Positions 53,541 to 62,711 of a stretch of 64,000 nt of DNA are shown in pieces. The notes under the pieces were generated by a model. That model saw nothing but the letters and a program-made list of their open reading frames with translations, was not told the DNA's origin and made no database searches. This DNA comes from Brachybacterium kimchii (lineage in GTDB: Bacteria > Actinomycetota > Actinomycetes > Actinomycetales > Dermabacteraceae): assembly GCF_023373525.1 (NCBI RefSeq), contig NZ_CP097218.1:2418001-2482000 (forward strand), in the 5' to 3' direction. The first letter of the stretch is position 1; every line of letters begins with the position of its first letter. The position numbers and the translations under genes were made by a program.

Positions 53541-54080
53541 GTGATCATCACCGGTGCGCCTGCGAGCGGCAAGAGCACGCTGACTCGTCGTCTCGCCGAG
53601 CACCTGGAGCGCTCTGCATGACTCAACGGAGACCAGATCCACGGACTCATCGTCGGAGGCCGCGTGTGGGCCCTCGGCGCCCCCAAGGACGAAGCCGACC
53701 GTCAGACGCGCCTGGGCAACCAGAACCTCGTCGCACTGGCGCAGAACTGCGCTCAGGCGGGGTTCACACCGATCATCGACTGGATCGTCCCCGACGCGGA
53801 CCAGCTCGCGCAGTTCGCCGACGGCTTGTCACCGCTCCCCCTCTGGCTCATCGTTCTGGATCCCGGCGATGCAGCGTGCCGCGCACGGAACCAGCGGCGC
53901 GAGGATTCCTTCACTTTCGAGGGCTACGACGATCTCGTCGGTGGCATGAGACGCGCCTTCGGCACGAGCGGCTGGTGGATCGACTCCTCCGGGCAGACCG
54001 CTGAAGAGACACTGCAGCTGATACTGGACCGGGCCCTGCCGGGCGGCGGGAGCGTTCGCGAGATGCTCGAGCCAATGTGA
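53541..54080 (+). pseudogene. P-loop kinase-like gene with an in-frame TGA
   Basis: The frame carries a Walker A (VIITGAPASGKSTLTRRLAEH), then TGA at 53619-53621, and continues in the same frame LNGDQIHGLIVGGRVWALGA...GFTPIIDWIVPDADQLAQFA...PLWLIVLDPGDAACRARNQRR to 54080. Upstream and downstream parts together make one small-molecule or nucleotide kinase-like AAA protein of about 180 residues. A single substitution (for example TGG to TGA) explains the stop; readthrough is the other option. The downstream half could start at GTG 53664 but would lack the P-loop. Confidence 0.75.
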
Positions 54081-54238
54081 GCTTCCTCCGGGCGGAGGTC
54101 GCACAGCGAACCGCGTCGGCAGTTCCGCTACGGATCTTCCCTGCGGCCGATACGCCGGCCACCTCGCCTGCCCTCCGTCGCGGCAGGACATCATCCGGCA
54201 CCCCTGGACCCGCTTCCCCCGTTCCATAGAGTGGCCGG

Positions 54239-55468
54239 ATGGCTTCGAACGCTCGTAGATCGGTGGTGTCGCTGACGGCGGCGGTGTCGCTCGGGGTCGC
54301 GGTCTTCTTCACGCTCTACTCGCTCATCCCCATCACCCGCGCCGATGAGCCAGGGCTGAGCAGCGTGTTCGTGGGCACGATGATGGCGTTCGTGATGGGC
54401 GTGCAGGTGTTCACCCCAGCCCTGGTGCGCCGATTCTCCCTGCGCTTCGTGCTTATGGGGGCGTTCGCCCTTCTTGCGGTCGGGGCTCTGGTCACCGGGT
54501 GGGCGGCGAACACGTCGATGCTGCTGGTCGGCGCGGTGGCGAGCGGGTCCGGATTCGGCACGCTGATCGTCGCCGGTGCGCTCGGGGTGGCGCTGCTCGT
54601 CGCACCGGACAGACTCGGCCGATCGCTGGGCACCTACGGGCTGATCACCATGGCGGCGTCGGCACTGGGCTCACCCGCCGGCGTGCAGCTCGCGCTCACG
54701 TTCTCCCTCCCCGTGTTCGGGGTGTGCGCGTTCGTCGCCGGAGTGCTCGCCATCGGGCTCTCGCTCGGCCTCCCCGGGGCTGTCGGGAGGCCACAACCGG
54801 AGGCAGCATCGGAGCCGTCCTCGACACCGGACCCCTCACGATCCCGGGGTCTGCGAGGCGCGGTCGCAGATGCACCGTGGCTCGTGCTGGCGCTGCTGCT
54901 GGTCTCGGTGGTGCTGCTCTCGCACGGACTGTCGAGCCTTCCGGTCCTCGCGTCCGCGTTCGGCAGCACTGCCGTGGTGGTGTTCGCCGTGCAAGGCGGG
55001 AACGCTCTCGGGCGCGGGCTCGGCGGTGAGCTGGAAGCCAGGACCAGTGCCCGCGCGACCACGATCTCCGGTGCGCTTCTGCTCGCCGTGGGCGGAGCAT
55101 CTGGCGTGGTGATCGACGGCCCCATGGCGATCATCGTTGCCGGGGCGCTGATCGGCCTGGGAGTCGGGATCATACAGACGGTGACCCTGCACGCAGCGAT
55201 GCTGCGCATGGACCCCGGCCATGCCTCGGTGGTGTGGAACCTCGGCGTCGACGGCGGCCTCTGGATCGGCGGCATCATCTGGGGTCTGGCCCTGGGCACC
55301 GATCTTGCCGTACCGGGAGCACTGCTGTTCTCCGCCCTGGTCCTCGTGACAGGCACTGCGGTGGCGATCCAGGTCGGCAGCGGACGCCGAACCTGTTCTG
55401 CCGGACCGGACCGCGGAACAGGGCACGGGGAGGCATCGTCCGACCCGCCGCCCGCGACGGACAGCTGA
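54239..55468 (+). CDS. MFS transporter (drug/efflux type)
   Basis: 409 residues with 12 hydrophobic segments in two halves, a central Glu/Ser/Pro/Arg loop (GRPQPEAASEPSSTPDPSRS) and a Ser/Gly/Pro tail. VSLTAAVSLGVAVFFTLYSLIPI opens the first helix; GFGTLIVAGALGVALLVAPDRLGRS lies in a conserved inner position. Resembles small-molecule exporters; no substrate can be named. ATG 54239. Confidence 0.8.
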   Translation: MASNARRSVVSLTAAVSLGVAVFFTLYSLIPITRADEPGLSSVFVGTMMAFVMGVQVFTPALVRRFSLRFVLMGAFALLAVGALVTGWAANTSMLLVGAVASGSGFGTLIVAGALGVALLVAPDRLGRSLGTYGLITMAASALGSPAGVQLALTFSLPVFGVCAFVAGVLAIGLSLGLPGAVGRPQPEAASEPSSTPDPSRSRGLRGAVADAPWLVLALLLVSVVLLSHGLSSLPVLASAFGSTAVVVFAVQGGNALGRGLGGELEARTSARATTISGALLLAVGGASGVVIDGPMAIIVAGALIGLGVGIIQTVTLHAAMLRMDPGHASVVWNLGVDGGLWIGGIIWGLALGTDLAVPGALLFSALVLVTGTAVAIQVGSGRRTCSAGPDRGTGHGEASSDPPPATDS

Positions 55469-55547
55469 TGAGTCGTCGAGGCGGTTCTGTACACGCTGAG
55501 ACCCGCAGGGCTTCACCGGAGCGGCGGCCACCCCACTCCACGGCCGG

Positions 55548-56096
55548 TCACCCACAAAATCGTGACGACCGGGCCTGCTCGAAGAGCGCGTTGAGATCGC
55601 GCTGGTACTGGGCGATGAGGTGAGGAGGAGTGGCTTCGACCTCGCGGCTGATCCGCCATGTCGCCTCGTCGAGCCCGGGGGACTTTCCGTGTCGGTCCAG
55701 AACGGCAACCGGACCGACCGCCGGATAGGCGGGTTCGGTCGCCGACTCCCCGTCCCATTGCCCGACGGTGAGGCCGAGGTCCGCCAGGGCAGGATCGTGC
55801 GTCGCATCGACCAGTAACCAGCGGTCCTCCACGAGCACCTGGACGGACGTGTGGACATCGGAGCTGAAGGCGAGTTCGCGCAGCACGGGGACCAGGACGG
55901 GCAGCTCGTACTCCCACGAGACCATCCGGCACGTGGCTCCCAGACGCTGCAGCTCCTCGGAGAGCAGGTGCGCCTTCGCCACGCAGTTGCCTCGTCCCAG
56001 CGCGCGCAGTCCTGCGGCGTCGTGCGCGCTCACCGTGTCATAGGGAAGGTCGCGCACCCACCGGTAGGTCTCCGCCCGTCGAGCTCGGGAATCCAT
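55548..56096 (-). CDS. Transglutaminase-like domain protein
   Basis: 182 residues. Catalytic triad pattern: Cys in GRGNCVAKAHLLSEELQRLG, His in SSDVHTSVQVLVEDRW and Asp in LLVDATHDPALA. It is small and cytoplasmic (no signal or helix). Family members are peptidase- or crosslinker-like and mostly uncharacterised. It stands alone, convergent with the MFS gene. Confidence 0.8.
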   Translation of the reverse strand: MDSRARRAETYRWVRDLPYDTVSAHDAAGLRALGRGNCVAKAHLLSEELQRLGATCRMVSWEYELPVLVPVLRELAFSSDVHTSVQVLVEDRWLLVDATHDPALADLGLTVGQWDGESATEPAYPAVGPVAVLDRHGKSPGLDEATWRISREVEATPPHLIAQYQRDLNALFEQARSSRFCG

Positions 56097-56250
56097 GGTC
56101 AGATCGTGCCGCCCCGCGTCCGTCGTGGGAACCCCCGCACGCGACCGTCTCCGGCGCAGACCGAACGCCCGGTGCAGCCCTCACCCATGGATGATGCGCA
56201 CCTGCACCGCCGCGAATCTCCCGGCCGAGAGCCAGATGGATGCCCCGCCG

Positions 56251-56694
56251 TCACACTCCGCGGGCCAGCGTCCCGTACTCGCCGACGATGTCCGCGAGCA
56301 CATCATCCGGACCGCGACCGAAACTCCTGACCGCGACGGCCGCGCGGCGAGCGAGGTCGATCGCCGACCCCGACGCGCCGTGACCAGCCGACGGGATGAA
56401 CGCCACGGACGTGAGCGCCTGCGCCGCGAGGGGGTATCCGACCAGTGGTGCGAGCTCGACGATGACGTCGATCATCACCTGATCGGGCACTCCGAGGTGA
56501 CGGGCCATCGCGATGTGCGTGCGCAGCGGGAAGTCGAGCAGGCCCAGGGAGAGGTCGCAGCCGAGGAAGACCGCGGCCGTCTCGTCGACGCTGCGCTGCG
56601 GGCTGTTCCAGGCGGCCCTTCCGAGGGCTTCCGCGTGCTGGGCGAACCGTGGGCTGATCGCGGCGAGTGCGGCGAGTCCGGGCATGTCGTTCAT
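56251..56694 (-). CDS. Carboxymuconolactone decarboxylase-family protein
   Basis: 147 residues with the CMD helical pattern: QRSVDETAAVFLGCDLSLGL, LRTHIAMARHLGVPDQVMIDVIVELAPLVGYPLAAQAL. It lacks the CxxC of AhpD-type peroxidases, so a CMD-like enzyme or binding role is more likely. The start overlaps the SDR stop; the pair is divergent from a TetR gene. Confidence 0.78.
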   Translation of the reverse strand: MNDMPGLAALAAISPRFAQHAEALGRAAWNSPQRSVDETAAVFLGCDLSLGLLDFPLRTHIAMARHLGVPDQVMIDVIVELAPLVGYPLAAQALTSVAFIPSAGHGASGSAIDLARRAAVAVRSFGRGPDDVLADIVGEYGTLARGV

Positions 56695-57578
56695 GGTGTC
56701 TCCTGAGGGCTTGCGGGCTGGTCGAAGATGGTGAGCCTGATGCGGTCGAACACCGGGTCGGGAAGGCGCCCGAGCGCGGCCAGTGTCCTGGCGTGCTTGC
56801 CCGTCAGATATCGGGTGGCAGGTCTGCGCGCCGTCAGCGCCCTCACGATGGTGCGGGCGACGACGTCCGGGGAGGAGCCCGACCGCTCGTTCTCGACCGC
56901 CCGTGACGCCGCCCGTGCGAATCGTCGTGCCAGGTCAGGGGCTGCCTCCGCCAGTGCGGCGGACGTGGCCCGAGCTGATGCGTCGACCTTGTCGACGGCC
57001 GGCGAAAAGATGGATCCCGGTTCGATGAGGATGACGCGGATGCCGTCTGCCACCAGCTCGAGCCGGAAGGCTTCGGCGATCGAGGCGATCGCCCACTTGG
57101 ACGCCGTGAGGGCTCCCCCGAAGGGCATGGTGACGCGGTCCCCCACGGAGCCAACGAAGAGCACGCGGGACCCCGATCGCATCAGCGGAAGGCAATCTTG
57201 GGTGACCTGTACGGCGCCGAAGACGTTGACATCGAAGATCGCGCGCATCTGCCCGGGAGGAACAGTGCTCATCGGCGCGAGCTGGCCGATGCCGGCGTTG
57301 TTGATGACGGCATCCAGAGGAGCCCCGCCGAGGCGATCCCTCATGCCAGCGATCCCTGCCGCGATCGTGTCGGGGGCGGTGACGTCCATGCGGATCGGGA
57401 TGATGCGCCCGGCGCCCGAGGTCTCAGGGGCCGCGGAGAGGTCTCGGACCCCCGCGAAGACGGTCCATCCTTCGGCGCTCAGAGCGATGGCGGTGGCGGC
57501 TCCGATTCCGCTCGAGGCTCCCGTGACGAGCACCGAACGGTCGTGACGTCGGGTCTGGGTCGGATCAAGAGCGTTCAT
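56691..57578 (-). CDS. SDR-family oxidoreductase lacking the catalytic tyrosine
   Basis: 295 residues. Cofactor motif VLVTGASSGIGAATAIALSAEG and VINNAGIGQL are classical. The active-site serine is present (FVGSVGDRV), but the YxxxK position reads ALTASKWAI: Leu stands where Tyr is expected (P-Y-x-A-S-K in relatives), with Lys kept. It may be catalytically altered or non-enzymatic. It is coupled to the CMD gene and divergent from tetR, which probably regulates both. Confidence 0.82.
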   Translation of the reverse strand: MNALDPTQTRRHDRSVLVTGASSGIGAATAIALSAEGWTVFAGVRDLSAAPETSGAGRIIPIRMDVTAPDTIAAGIAGMRDRLGGAPLDAVINNAGIGQLAPMSTVPPGQMRAIFDVNVFGAVQVTQDCLPLMRSGSRVLFVGSVGDRVTMPFGGALTASKWAIASIAEAFRLELVADGIRVILIEPGSIFSPAVDKVDASARATSAALAEAAPDLARRFARAASRAVENERSGSSPDVVARTIVRALTARRPATRYLTGKHARTLAALGRLPDPVFDRIRLTIFDQPASPQETP

Positions 57579-57587
57579 GCCGAGATC

Positions 57588-57614
57588 GTTGACCGCCCCG
57601 AACTACGCTTCAAC
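57588..57614. promoter_or_regulatory. Possible TetR operator
   Basis: GTTGA and TCAAC arms separated by 17 bases fill most of the 40-bp space between the SDR and tetR starts. The arms are short, so this is a weak call resting mainly on position. Confidence 0.25.
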
Positions 57615-57618
57615 AGTG

Positions 57619-58224
57619 ATGAATATCCGCCGAGGCCGCCCGACGAAGGGCACTCCTCCGGCGCGCGACCGCATCCTCCGTGCCGCCGAGGAGCTCTTCC
57701 TCGCGTCCGGGTACGAGGCGACGACGGTGCGGCGCATCGCCCAGGAGGCCGACTGCGATCCCGCGCTCGTGGCCTACCACTTCGGCTCCAAGCACGGCCT
57801 GTTCGAGGAGGTCACCACCGGAGGCCTGGGGCCCGCCGGACTGTTGTCGACGGCGCTGGCCGGGCCACCGGAGCACCTGGGGTTCCGCATCGTCGCGCGC
57901 GTCGTGTCCGCATGGGATGACCCGATCGCAGGGCCGCACCTGCACGGGTTGATGAGGATGGCGCTCGTGGAGGAGGACGCCACGTCCGTAGTCCATGAGT
58001 ACTTGGATCGCGAACTCCTCGGGCCTCTCGTGGAATATCTGGGAGGTCGTGGGGCTCGGAGCCGGGCGACGGCGGTGCTCGCCGTCGTCGCCGGCCTCAT
58101 CGCCGGTCGCTACCTCCTGCGCCTCGAGCCGCTGGCGTCCGCATCCCAGCAGGACGTGATGCGGTCATACGGCCGCATCGCACAGGTGGCCGCGCACCCG
58201 GAGCTCCTCGGCGGGAAGACATGA
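57619..58224 (+). CDS. TetR-family transcriptional regulator
   Basis: 201 residues. The HTH is clear: ARDRILRAAEELFLASGYEATTVRRIAQEADCDPALVAYHFGSKHGLF (read in two parts around TTVRRIA). The ligand domain is TetR_C-like. ATG 57619 is used; GTG 57616 is directly adjacent. Divergent from the SDR-CMD pair, only 40 bp apart. Confidence 0.9.
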   Translation: MNIRRGRPTKGTPPARDRILRAAEELFLASGYEATTVRRIAQEADCDPALVAYHFGSKHGLFEEVTTGGLGPAGLLSTALAGPPEHLGFRIVARVVSAWDDPIAGPHLHGLMRMALVEEDATSVVHEYLDRELLGPLVEYLGGRGARSRATAVLAVVAGLIAGRYLLRLEPLASASQQDVMRSYGRIAQVAAHPELLGGKT

Positions 58225-58431
58225 CCCGCCGCTGACCGCCAGCGCGGCCGATGGGAACCCGTTCGATTCCAGGAGAGGAAGCCACCCATCCGGACACGCG
58301 CCCCGAGGCCTCCGGAGCCGGCCTGCATCCAAAGATGCAAGACCCCGGATTCGCCCGAAAGGGTCTCGAAGCGCGCTCTCGCACCGTGGACCGTGGAGGA
58401 GTCAGCGCCCCTCTACGACCGGAGGCCCTCC

Positions 58432-59343
58432 ATGGTGCACCTCATCCGTTCTCGTCCCGTCCTCAGCTATTTCCTCCTGGCCTGCGGTCTCAGCTGGCTG
58501 GGGTGGCTGAACTACATCCTCTCCACCAGCGGCCTCGGCATCATCGACGTGGACTACCCGGTGGTGCTCGGCTCCACACAGCTGCTCGGCGTCATCCCGG
58601 GTGCGTTCCTCGGCCCCATCGGCTCCGCGCTCATCGTCACCGCCGTGGTGGACGGCCGCGCCGGCCTGCGCGCCTGGGCGGGGCGCCTGTTCCGGTGGCG
58701 AGCGAACTGGCGCTGGTACGCGATCGCCCTGCTCGCCGTTCCCGCAGGGCTGACCGCTGTCGGCACCGCGGCCTCTCTCGCCATCGGCGGGAGTGTCGTC
58801 GCTCCCCCGGTCGCGCTCCTCGCGCTGTACGCGCCGATGCTGGTGCTGCAGCTGCTGACCACGGGCCTCGCGGAGGAGCCCGGCTGGCGGGACTTCGCCC
58901 TCAGCCGCCTCCAGCACCAGCGCAGCCCGCTCGCGTCCGCCGCGATCCTGGGGCCCGTGTGGGCCGTGTGGCACTACCCGCTGTTCCTCACCGACTGGGC
59001 CGACGGGCCCGGCCGCAGCGTGACCGGCCTGCTCGCCTTCACCGTCTTCTGCCTCGGCTTCAACATCGTCATGTCCTGGGTGTTCAACCGGACCGGTGAA
59101 TCGCTGCCGCTGTCGATGCTCATGCATGTCAGCGCGAACACCTTCGCCTCCGTGCTGTGGTCGGCCATGTTCCAGTCGATCGCGGCGCAGTACGTGTACC
59201 CGCTGCTGGCCGTGGCGGCCGTCGTCGCGGCGGCAGGGATCATCCTCGCCACGCGAGGACGACTCGGCACGCGTCCCCCGGAGCCGACGCTCCCCGCGTC
59301 GACCTCACTCCCCCGCCGCCAGGGGCTACCGTCGAGCTCATGA
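58432..59343 (+). CDS. CPBP-family membrane metalloprotease-like protein
   Basis: 303 residues, about eight membrane helices. CPBP motifs: the glutamate pair in TGLAEEPGWRDFALSRLQ, then PVWAVWHYPLFLTDW, and SMLMHVSANTF. GGAGG stands six bases before the ATG at 58432 (frame open to 58393). The stop overlaps the histidine-kinase start. The 207 bp upstream contains a small hairpin (tgcatc-caaa-gatgca, 58324-58339). CPBP proteins beside two-component systems often serve in bacteriocin immunity or signalling; here this is speculation. Confidence 0.85.
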   Translation: MVHLIRSRPVLSYFLLACGLSWLGWLNYILSTSGLGIIDVDYPVVLGSTQLLGVIPGAFLGPIGSALIVTAVVDGRAGLRAWAGRLFRWRANWRWYAIALLAVPAGLTAVGTAASLAIGGSVVAPPVALLALYAPMLVLQLLTTGLAEEPGWRDFALSRLQHQRSPLASAAILGPVWAVWHYPLFLTDWADGPGRSVTGLLAFTVFCLGFNIVMSWVFNRTGESLPLSMLMHVSANTFASVLWSAMFQSIAAQYVYPLLAVAAVVAAAGIILATRGRLGTRPPEPTLPASTSLPRRQGLPSSS

Positions 59344-60626
59344 CGGCGACCCCGAGTCCGGCGCCGCCATGGCGAGGCCCCGCCCCACGGAGGGGCGACG
59401 CCGTGGCGGCGCTGTGCTGCCTCGTGATCGCCGCCGGAACACTGCTCGCGATCCCGCTGCTCGAACGGGCGGGAGGCGAGCCGATGGGGGCGCCTCCCGC
59501 AGGCTCGGCCGCATGGTGGGCGGTCCTGCTCACGCTGCTCTCCCAAGCGGCGGCGCTCGTCCTGCTCCGGTCCCTCCCGCGCCTCGCAGCGGTGGTGGTG
59601 TGCGCGCTCCCGCTGCTGCTCGCCGTCCTCGCCCCGGGCACCGCCTTCGGCACCACGACCGTCGCGGTGCTGTGGGCCGCCTACGTCGCCGGGGTGCGGC
59701 TCCGCCGCGAGCATCTCGCCCCGGTGGCGGGGGCGATGCTCGCGCTCACCGTGCTGGCCACGACCGTGAACACGCTCGGATCGGAAGATGCGGGCACCGC
59801 CCAGGCTCTCCTCGCCGGGATCGGGCAGGGGGTGATCGTCATCGGCGTGCCGCTCCTCCTCGCCCTGATCGTGGTCAGCCGACGGCAGGCGCGCACCGCC
59901 CACGAACGGGAGCTCACGGCACTGCGCCGGGAGCAGGACGCCCAGGTCGCCGTGGCGATCGCCGCCGAACGCACCGCCGTCGCCCGCGACCTCCACGACA
60001 TCGCCGCCCACCACATGTCGGGCATCGCGATGCTGGCCTCCGCACTCGAGCGCCAGGTGGACCCTGCACCGGAGGCGGCGAAGGAATCGGCCCGTGACAT
60101 CCGCATGCAGAGCACCGCCGTGCTGCGCGACCTGCGGCGCCTCGTCGGCCTGCTGCGCGACGAGCACGCGGCGCCGCTCGCCGACCGGTCCCTCGCCTCT
60201 CTCGCGCAGCTCGTGGACGAGCGGCGCGCCGCCGGGGCGGAGATCGGACTGACGGTGGAGCCGCAGGGCGCGGACCCCGGCGCCGATGTCGGCGCGCTCG
60301 CGCAGCTGGTGGGCTATCGCATGGTCCAGGAGTCCCTCGCGAACGCGGCCGTCCACGCCCCCGCGGCGGACTGCGAGGTGCGCGTCGACGCGCGTTCCGC
60401 GCAGCGGGTGCGGATCGTCGTGGTCAACGGGCGACCGGCGCGCCCCGGTCCGCAGCCCGGCTGCACCGGAGGGTTCGGTCTGATCGGCATGCGGGAGCGG
60501 GCGGAACTGGTGGGGGCCGGCCTCGAGTACGGCCCCACCGACGCAGGAGGCTGGTCCGTGACGCTGGACCTGCCCCGTGACGGCGTCGTCCCGGGGCAGC
60601 CGCAGCAGAGGGAGGAACCGACATGA
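59340..60626 (+). CDS. Two-component sensor histidine kinase (NarL/DesK-type)
   Basis: 428 residues. Four to five N-terminal membrane helices without a large sensor domain, then a HisKA_3 dimerisation helix with the phospho-acceptor in VARDLHDIAAHHMSG (about residue 219), and an ATPase domain (LVGYRMVQESLANAAVHAPA as N-box, GGFGLIGMRERAELVGAG as G-box). ATG 59340 overlaps the CPBP stop, and its stop overlaps the response regulator. Confidence 0.9.
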   Translation: MTATPSPAPPWRGPAPRRGDAVAALCCLVIAAGTLLAIPLLERAGGEPMGAPPAGSAAWWAVLLTLLSQAAALVLLRSLPRLAAVVVCALPLLLAVLAPGTAFGTTTVAVLWAAYVAGVRLRREHLAPVAGAMLALTVLATTVNTLGSEDAGTAQALLAGIGQGVIVIGVPLLLALIVVSRRQARTAHERELTALRREQDAQVAVAIAAERTAVARDLHDIAAHHMSGIAMLASALERQVDPAPEAAKESARDIRMQSTAVLRDLRRLVGLLRDEHAAPLADRSLASLAQLVDERRAAGAEIGLTVEPQGADPGADVGALAQLVGYRMVQESLANAAVHAPAADCEVRVDARSAQRVRIVVVNGRPARPGPQPGCTGGFGLIGMRERAELVGAGLEYGPTDAGGWSVTLDLPRDGVVPGQPQQREEPT

Positions 60627-61285
60627 TCCGCGTGGTGCTGGCGGACGACCACGCTCTCGTGCGCAAGGGCCTCGCCTCGCTGCTGGAGTCCGAGCCGGAT
60701 ATGGAGGTGGTGGGCGTCGGGGAGGACGGCCCACAGGCGCTCGAGCTCATCCGCGGGCTGCGGCCCGACGTCGCGTGCCTCGACATCCGCATGCCCGGGA
60801 TGAACGGCATCGAGGTCGCCGTGGCGGTCCGCGAGCTCGAGGTGGAGGTGCTCATGCTGACCACGTTCGACCTCGACGAGTACGTCTTCGGCGCTCTCGA
60901 GGCGGGAGTCGCGGGCTTCCTCCTCAAGGACGCGGACCCGGACCTGATTTCGCACGCTCTGCGGCAGGTGGCGGCGGGCCGCGGAACGATCGACCAGTCG
61001 CTCACCCGCCGTATCCTCCGCGAGGTCGCCGAGCGGCGACGCCTGCAGCCGGTCGTCGTGCGCCCGGACAGCGGTGCCGAGGAGGTCCTCACCCCGCGGG
61101 AGCTGGAGATACTGCGTGCGCTCGCGGAGGGCATGAGCAACGCGGACATCGCCGCGCACCTGCACGTCGAGGCCTCGACCGTGAAGTCCCACCTCGCGCG
61201 GATGCTGCCGAAGCTCGGCGTGGCCTCGCGCCTGCAGGCCGTGGTGTGGGCGTATCAGAATCGCGTGGTCGATCTACGGGAGTGA
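60623..61285 (+). CDS. NarL/FixJ-family response regulator
   Basis: 220 residues. Receiver domain with Asp8/Asp9, phospho-acceptor Asp54 (CLDIRMPGMNG) and the conserved Lys in FLLKDADP; LuxR-type HTH at the C-terminus (LTPRELEILRALAEGMSNAD, VEASTVKSHLARMLPKLG). Cognate partner of the kinase upstream; the first likely target is the CPBP-kinase-regulator operon itself. Confidence 0.93.
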   Translation: MIRVVLADDHALVRKGLASLLESEPDMEVVGVGEDGPQALELIRGLRPDVACLDIRMPGMNGIEVAVAVRELEVEVLMLTTFDLDEYVFGALEAGVAGFLLKDADPDLISHALRQVAAGRGTIDQSLTRRILREVAERRRLQPVVVRPDSGAEEVLTPRELEILRALAEGMSNADIAAHLHVEASTVKSHLARMLPKLGVASRLQAVVWAYQNRVVDLRE

Positions 61286-61358
61286 GCGATGGCGAGCGCA
61301 TGGATCGGATCGAGGGGCACCGGTCCGGCCCGACGCAACGCCCGCACCCGCAGCGCCC

Positions 61359-61386
61359 GCATGCGGCATGCGGCATGCGGCATGCG
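61359..61386. repeat. Four perfect 7-bp tandem repeats (GCATGCG)
   Basis: GCATGCG repeated four times without error, 87 bp before the ltrA start and 73 bp after the response-regulator stop. Each unit contains the 6-bp palindrome GCATGC. Confidence 0.9.
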
Positions 61387-61472
61387 GATCGTTCTCCGCT
61401 CCGCGTACGCTCTTCGAGGCTCGCGCACAGGCGCAGGCACGCGCCCCCATCCCGATCCCCACCGAGGTGCCC

Positions 61473-62648
61473 ATGACCACGACCACCGCCTCCCGCTGGC
61501 GGCTGCTGCCGATGCGCCCCCGCGACCCCCGCGAGGAGGGACGGGCAGGCTCGTCGCTCGAGCTGTTCTTCGACCTGGTCTTCGTGATCGCCGTGAGCAT
61601 CGCGGGCGTCCAGCTCCACCACGCCCTCGCCGAGTCGCACGTGGCCGGCGGCGTGGGCCACTACGCGATGGCGCTGTTCGCGATCTGGTGGGCGTGGATG
61701 AACTTCACCTGGTTCGCCACCTCGTTCGACACCGACGACTGGCTCTACCGGGTGCTCACCATCGCCCAGATGGGCGGCGTGATGGTGGTCGCCGCGGGCA
61801 TCGGCCCCGTCTTCGAGCACGACTCCTTCGGCGTGATGATCGCCGGGTACGTCGTCATGCGCCTGTCGATGGTCGTGCAGTGGCTGCGGGCGGCGGCGAC
61901 GCCGTCCTCGACGGGTGAGGCGCGGCGAGCGGCCCTCCACTACGCCGTCGGCATCGCGATCGTCCAGGTGCTCTGGGTGCTCATGCTCCTGCTGCCGCAC
62001 GGCCTGCTGATCCCCGCGGCGATCTTCCTGATCCTCGCCGAGATCAGCGTTCCCGTCATCGCCGAGCAGCGCGGACGCACCCCTTGGCATCCCGAGCACA
62101 TCACCGAGCGCTACGGCGGGTTCACCCTGATCCTGCTGGGAGAGAGCCTGCTCGCGTCCTCCCACGCGATCATCGAGGCGCGCGACGCGGAGGTCCCGCT
62201 CGCGGACCTGGTCCCGCTCGGTGCCATGTGCCTGATCGTGACCGCCGCGCTGTGGTGGATCTACTTCTGGCCGCCCCACCACGAGGCGATCGGCTCGCTG
62301 CGCAGCTCTCTGCTCTACGGCTACGGCCACTACGTGATCTTCGCGGCCGCGGGCGCTTTCTCCGTGGGCGTCGAGCTCGAGGTCGATGTCGCCATGGGCG
62401 AGTCGGAGATCGGTCCGACGGCCGCCGCGTACGCGGTCTCCCTGCCGATCGCGATCTTCCTTGTGGGCATGTGGTGCGTGGTGATCCGCCGCTCGGCCGA
62501 CGCCGTGGTGAGCGCCTCGATCGCGCTCGCGCTGCTCGTGGTGCTGATCGATCCGCTGGTGCCCCTGCCCATCGCCCTCACCACGATCGTCATGGTGCTG
62601 CTCGTCGCGGTGATGGTCTGGCGCAGGCCGCGGACGTCGGCCCGCTGA
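61473..62648 (+). CDS. Low-temperature-requirement protein A (LtrA) family
   Basis: 391 residues, about eleven membrane helices. Family motifs include SSLELFFDLVFVIAVSIAGV near the N-terminus, AIWWAWMNFTWFATSFDTDD and ERYGGFTLILLGESLLASS. LtrA was named from Listeria cold growth; its biochemical role is unknown. GAGGTG precedes the ATG at 61473; the frame is open upstream into the GCATGCG repeat. Confidence 0.9.
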   Translation: MTTTTASRWRLLPMRPRDPREEGRAGSSLELFFDLVFVIAVSIAGVQLHHALAESHVAGGVGHYAMALFAIWWAWMNFTWFATSFDTDDWLYRVLTIAQMGGVMVVAAGIGPVFEHDSFGVMIAGYVVMRLSMVVQWLRAAATPSSTGEARRAALHYAVGIAIVQVLWVLMLLLPHGLLIPAAIFLILAEISVPVIAEQRGRTPWHPEHITERYGGFTLILLGESLLASSHAIIEARDAEVPLADLVPLGAMCLIVTAALWWIYFWPPHHEAIGSLRSSLLYGYGHYVIFAAAGAFSVGVELEVDVAMGESEIGPTAAAYAVSLPIAIFLVGMWCVVIRRSADAVVSASIALALLVVLIDPLVPLPIALTTIVMVLLVAVMVWRRPRTSAR

Positions 62649-62711
62649 CCCGCCAGCCCACGGACCCGCGGACCTGCTCTCACCCCGGCCGACGCCGCTC
62701 GCCCACCGCGC

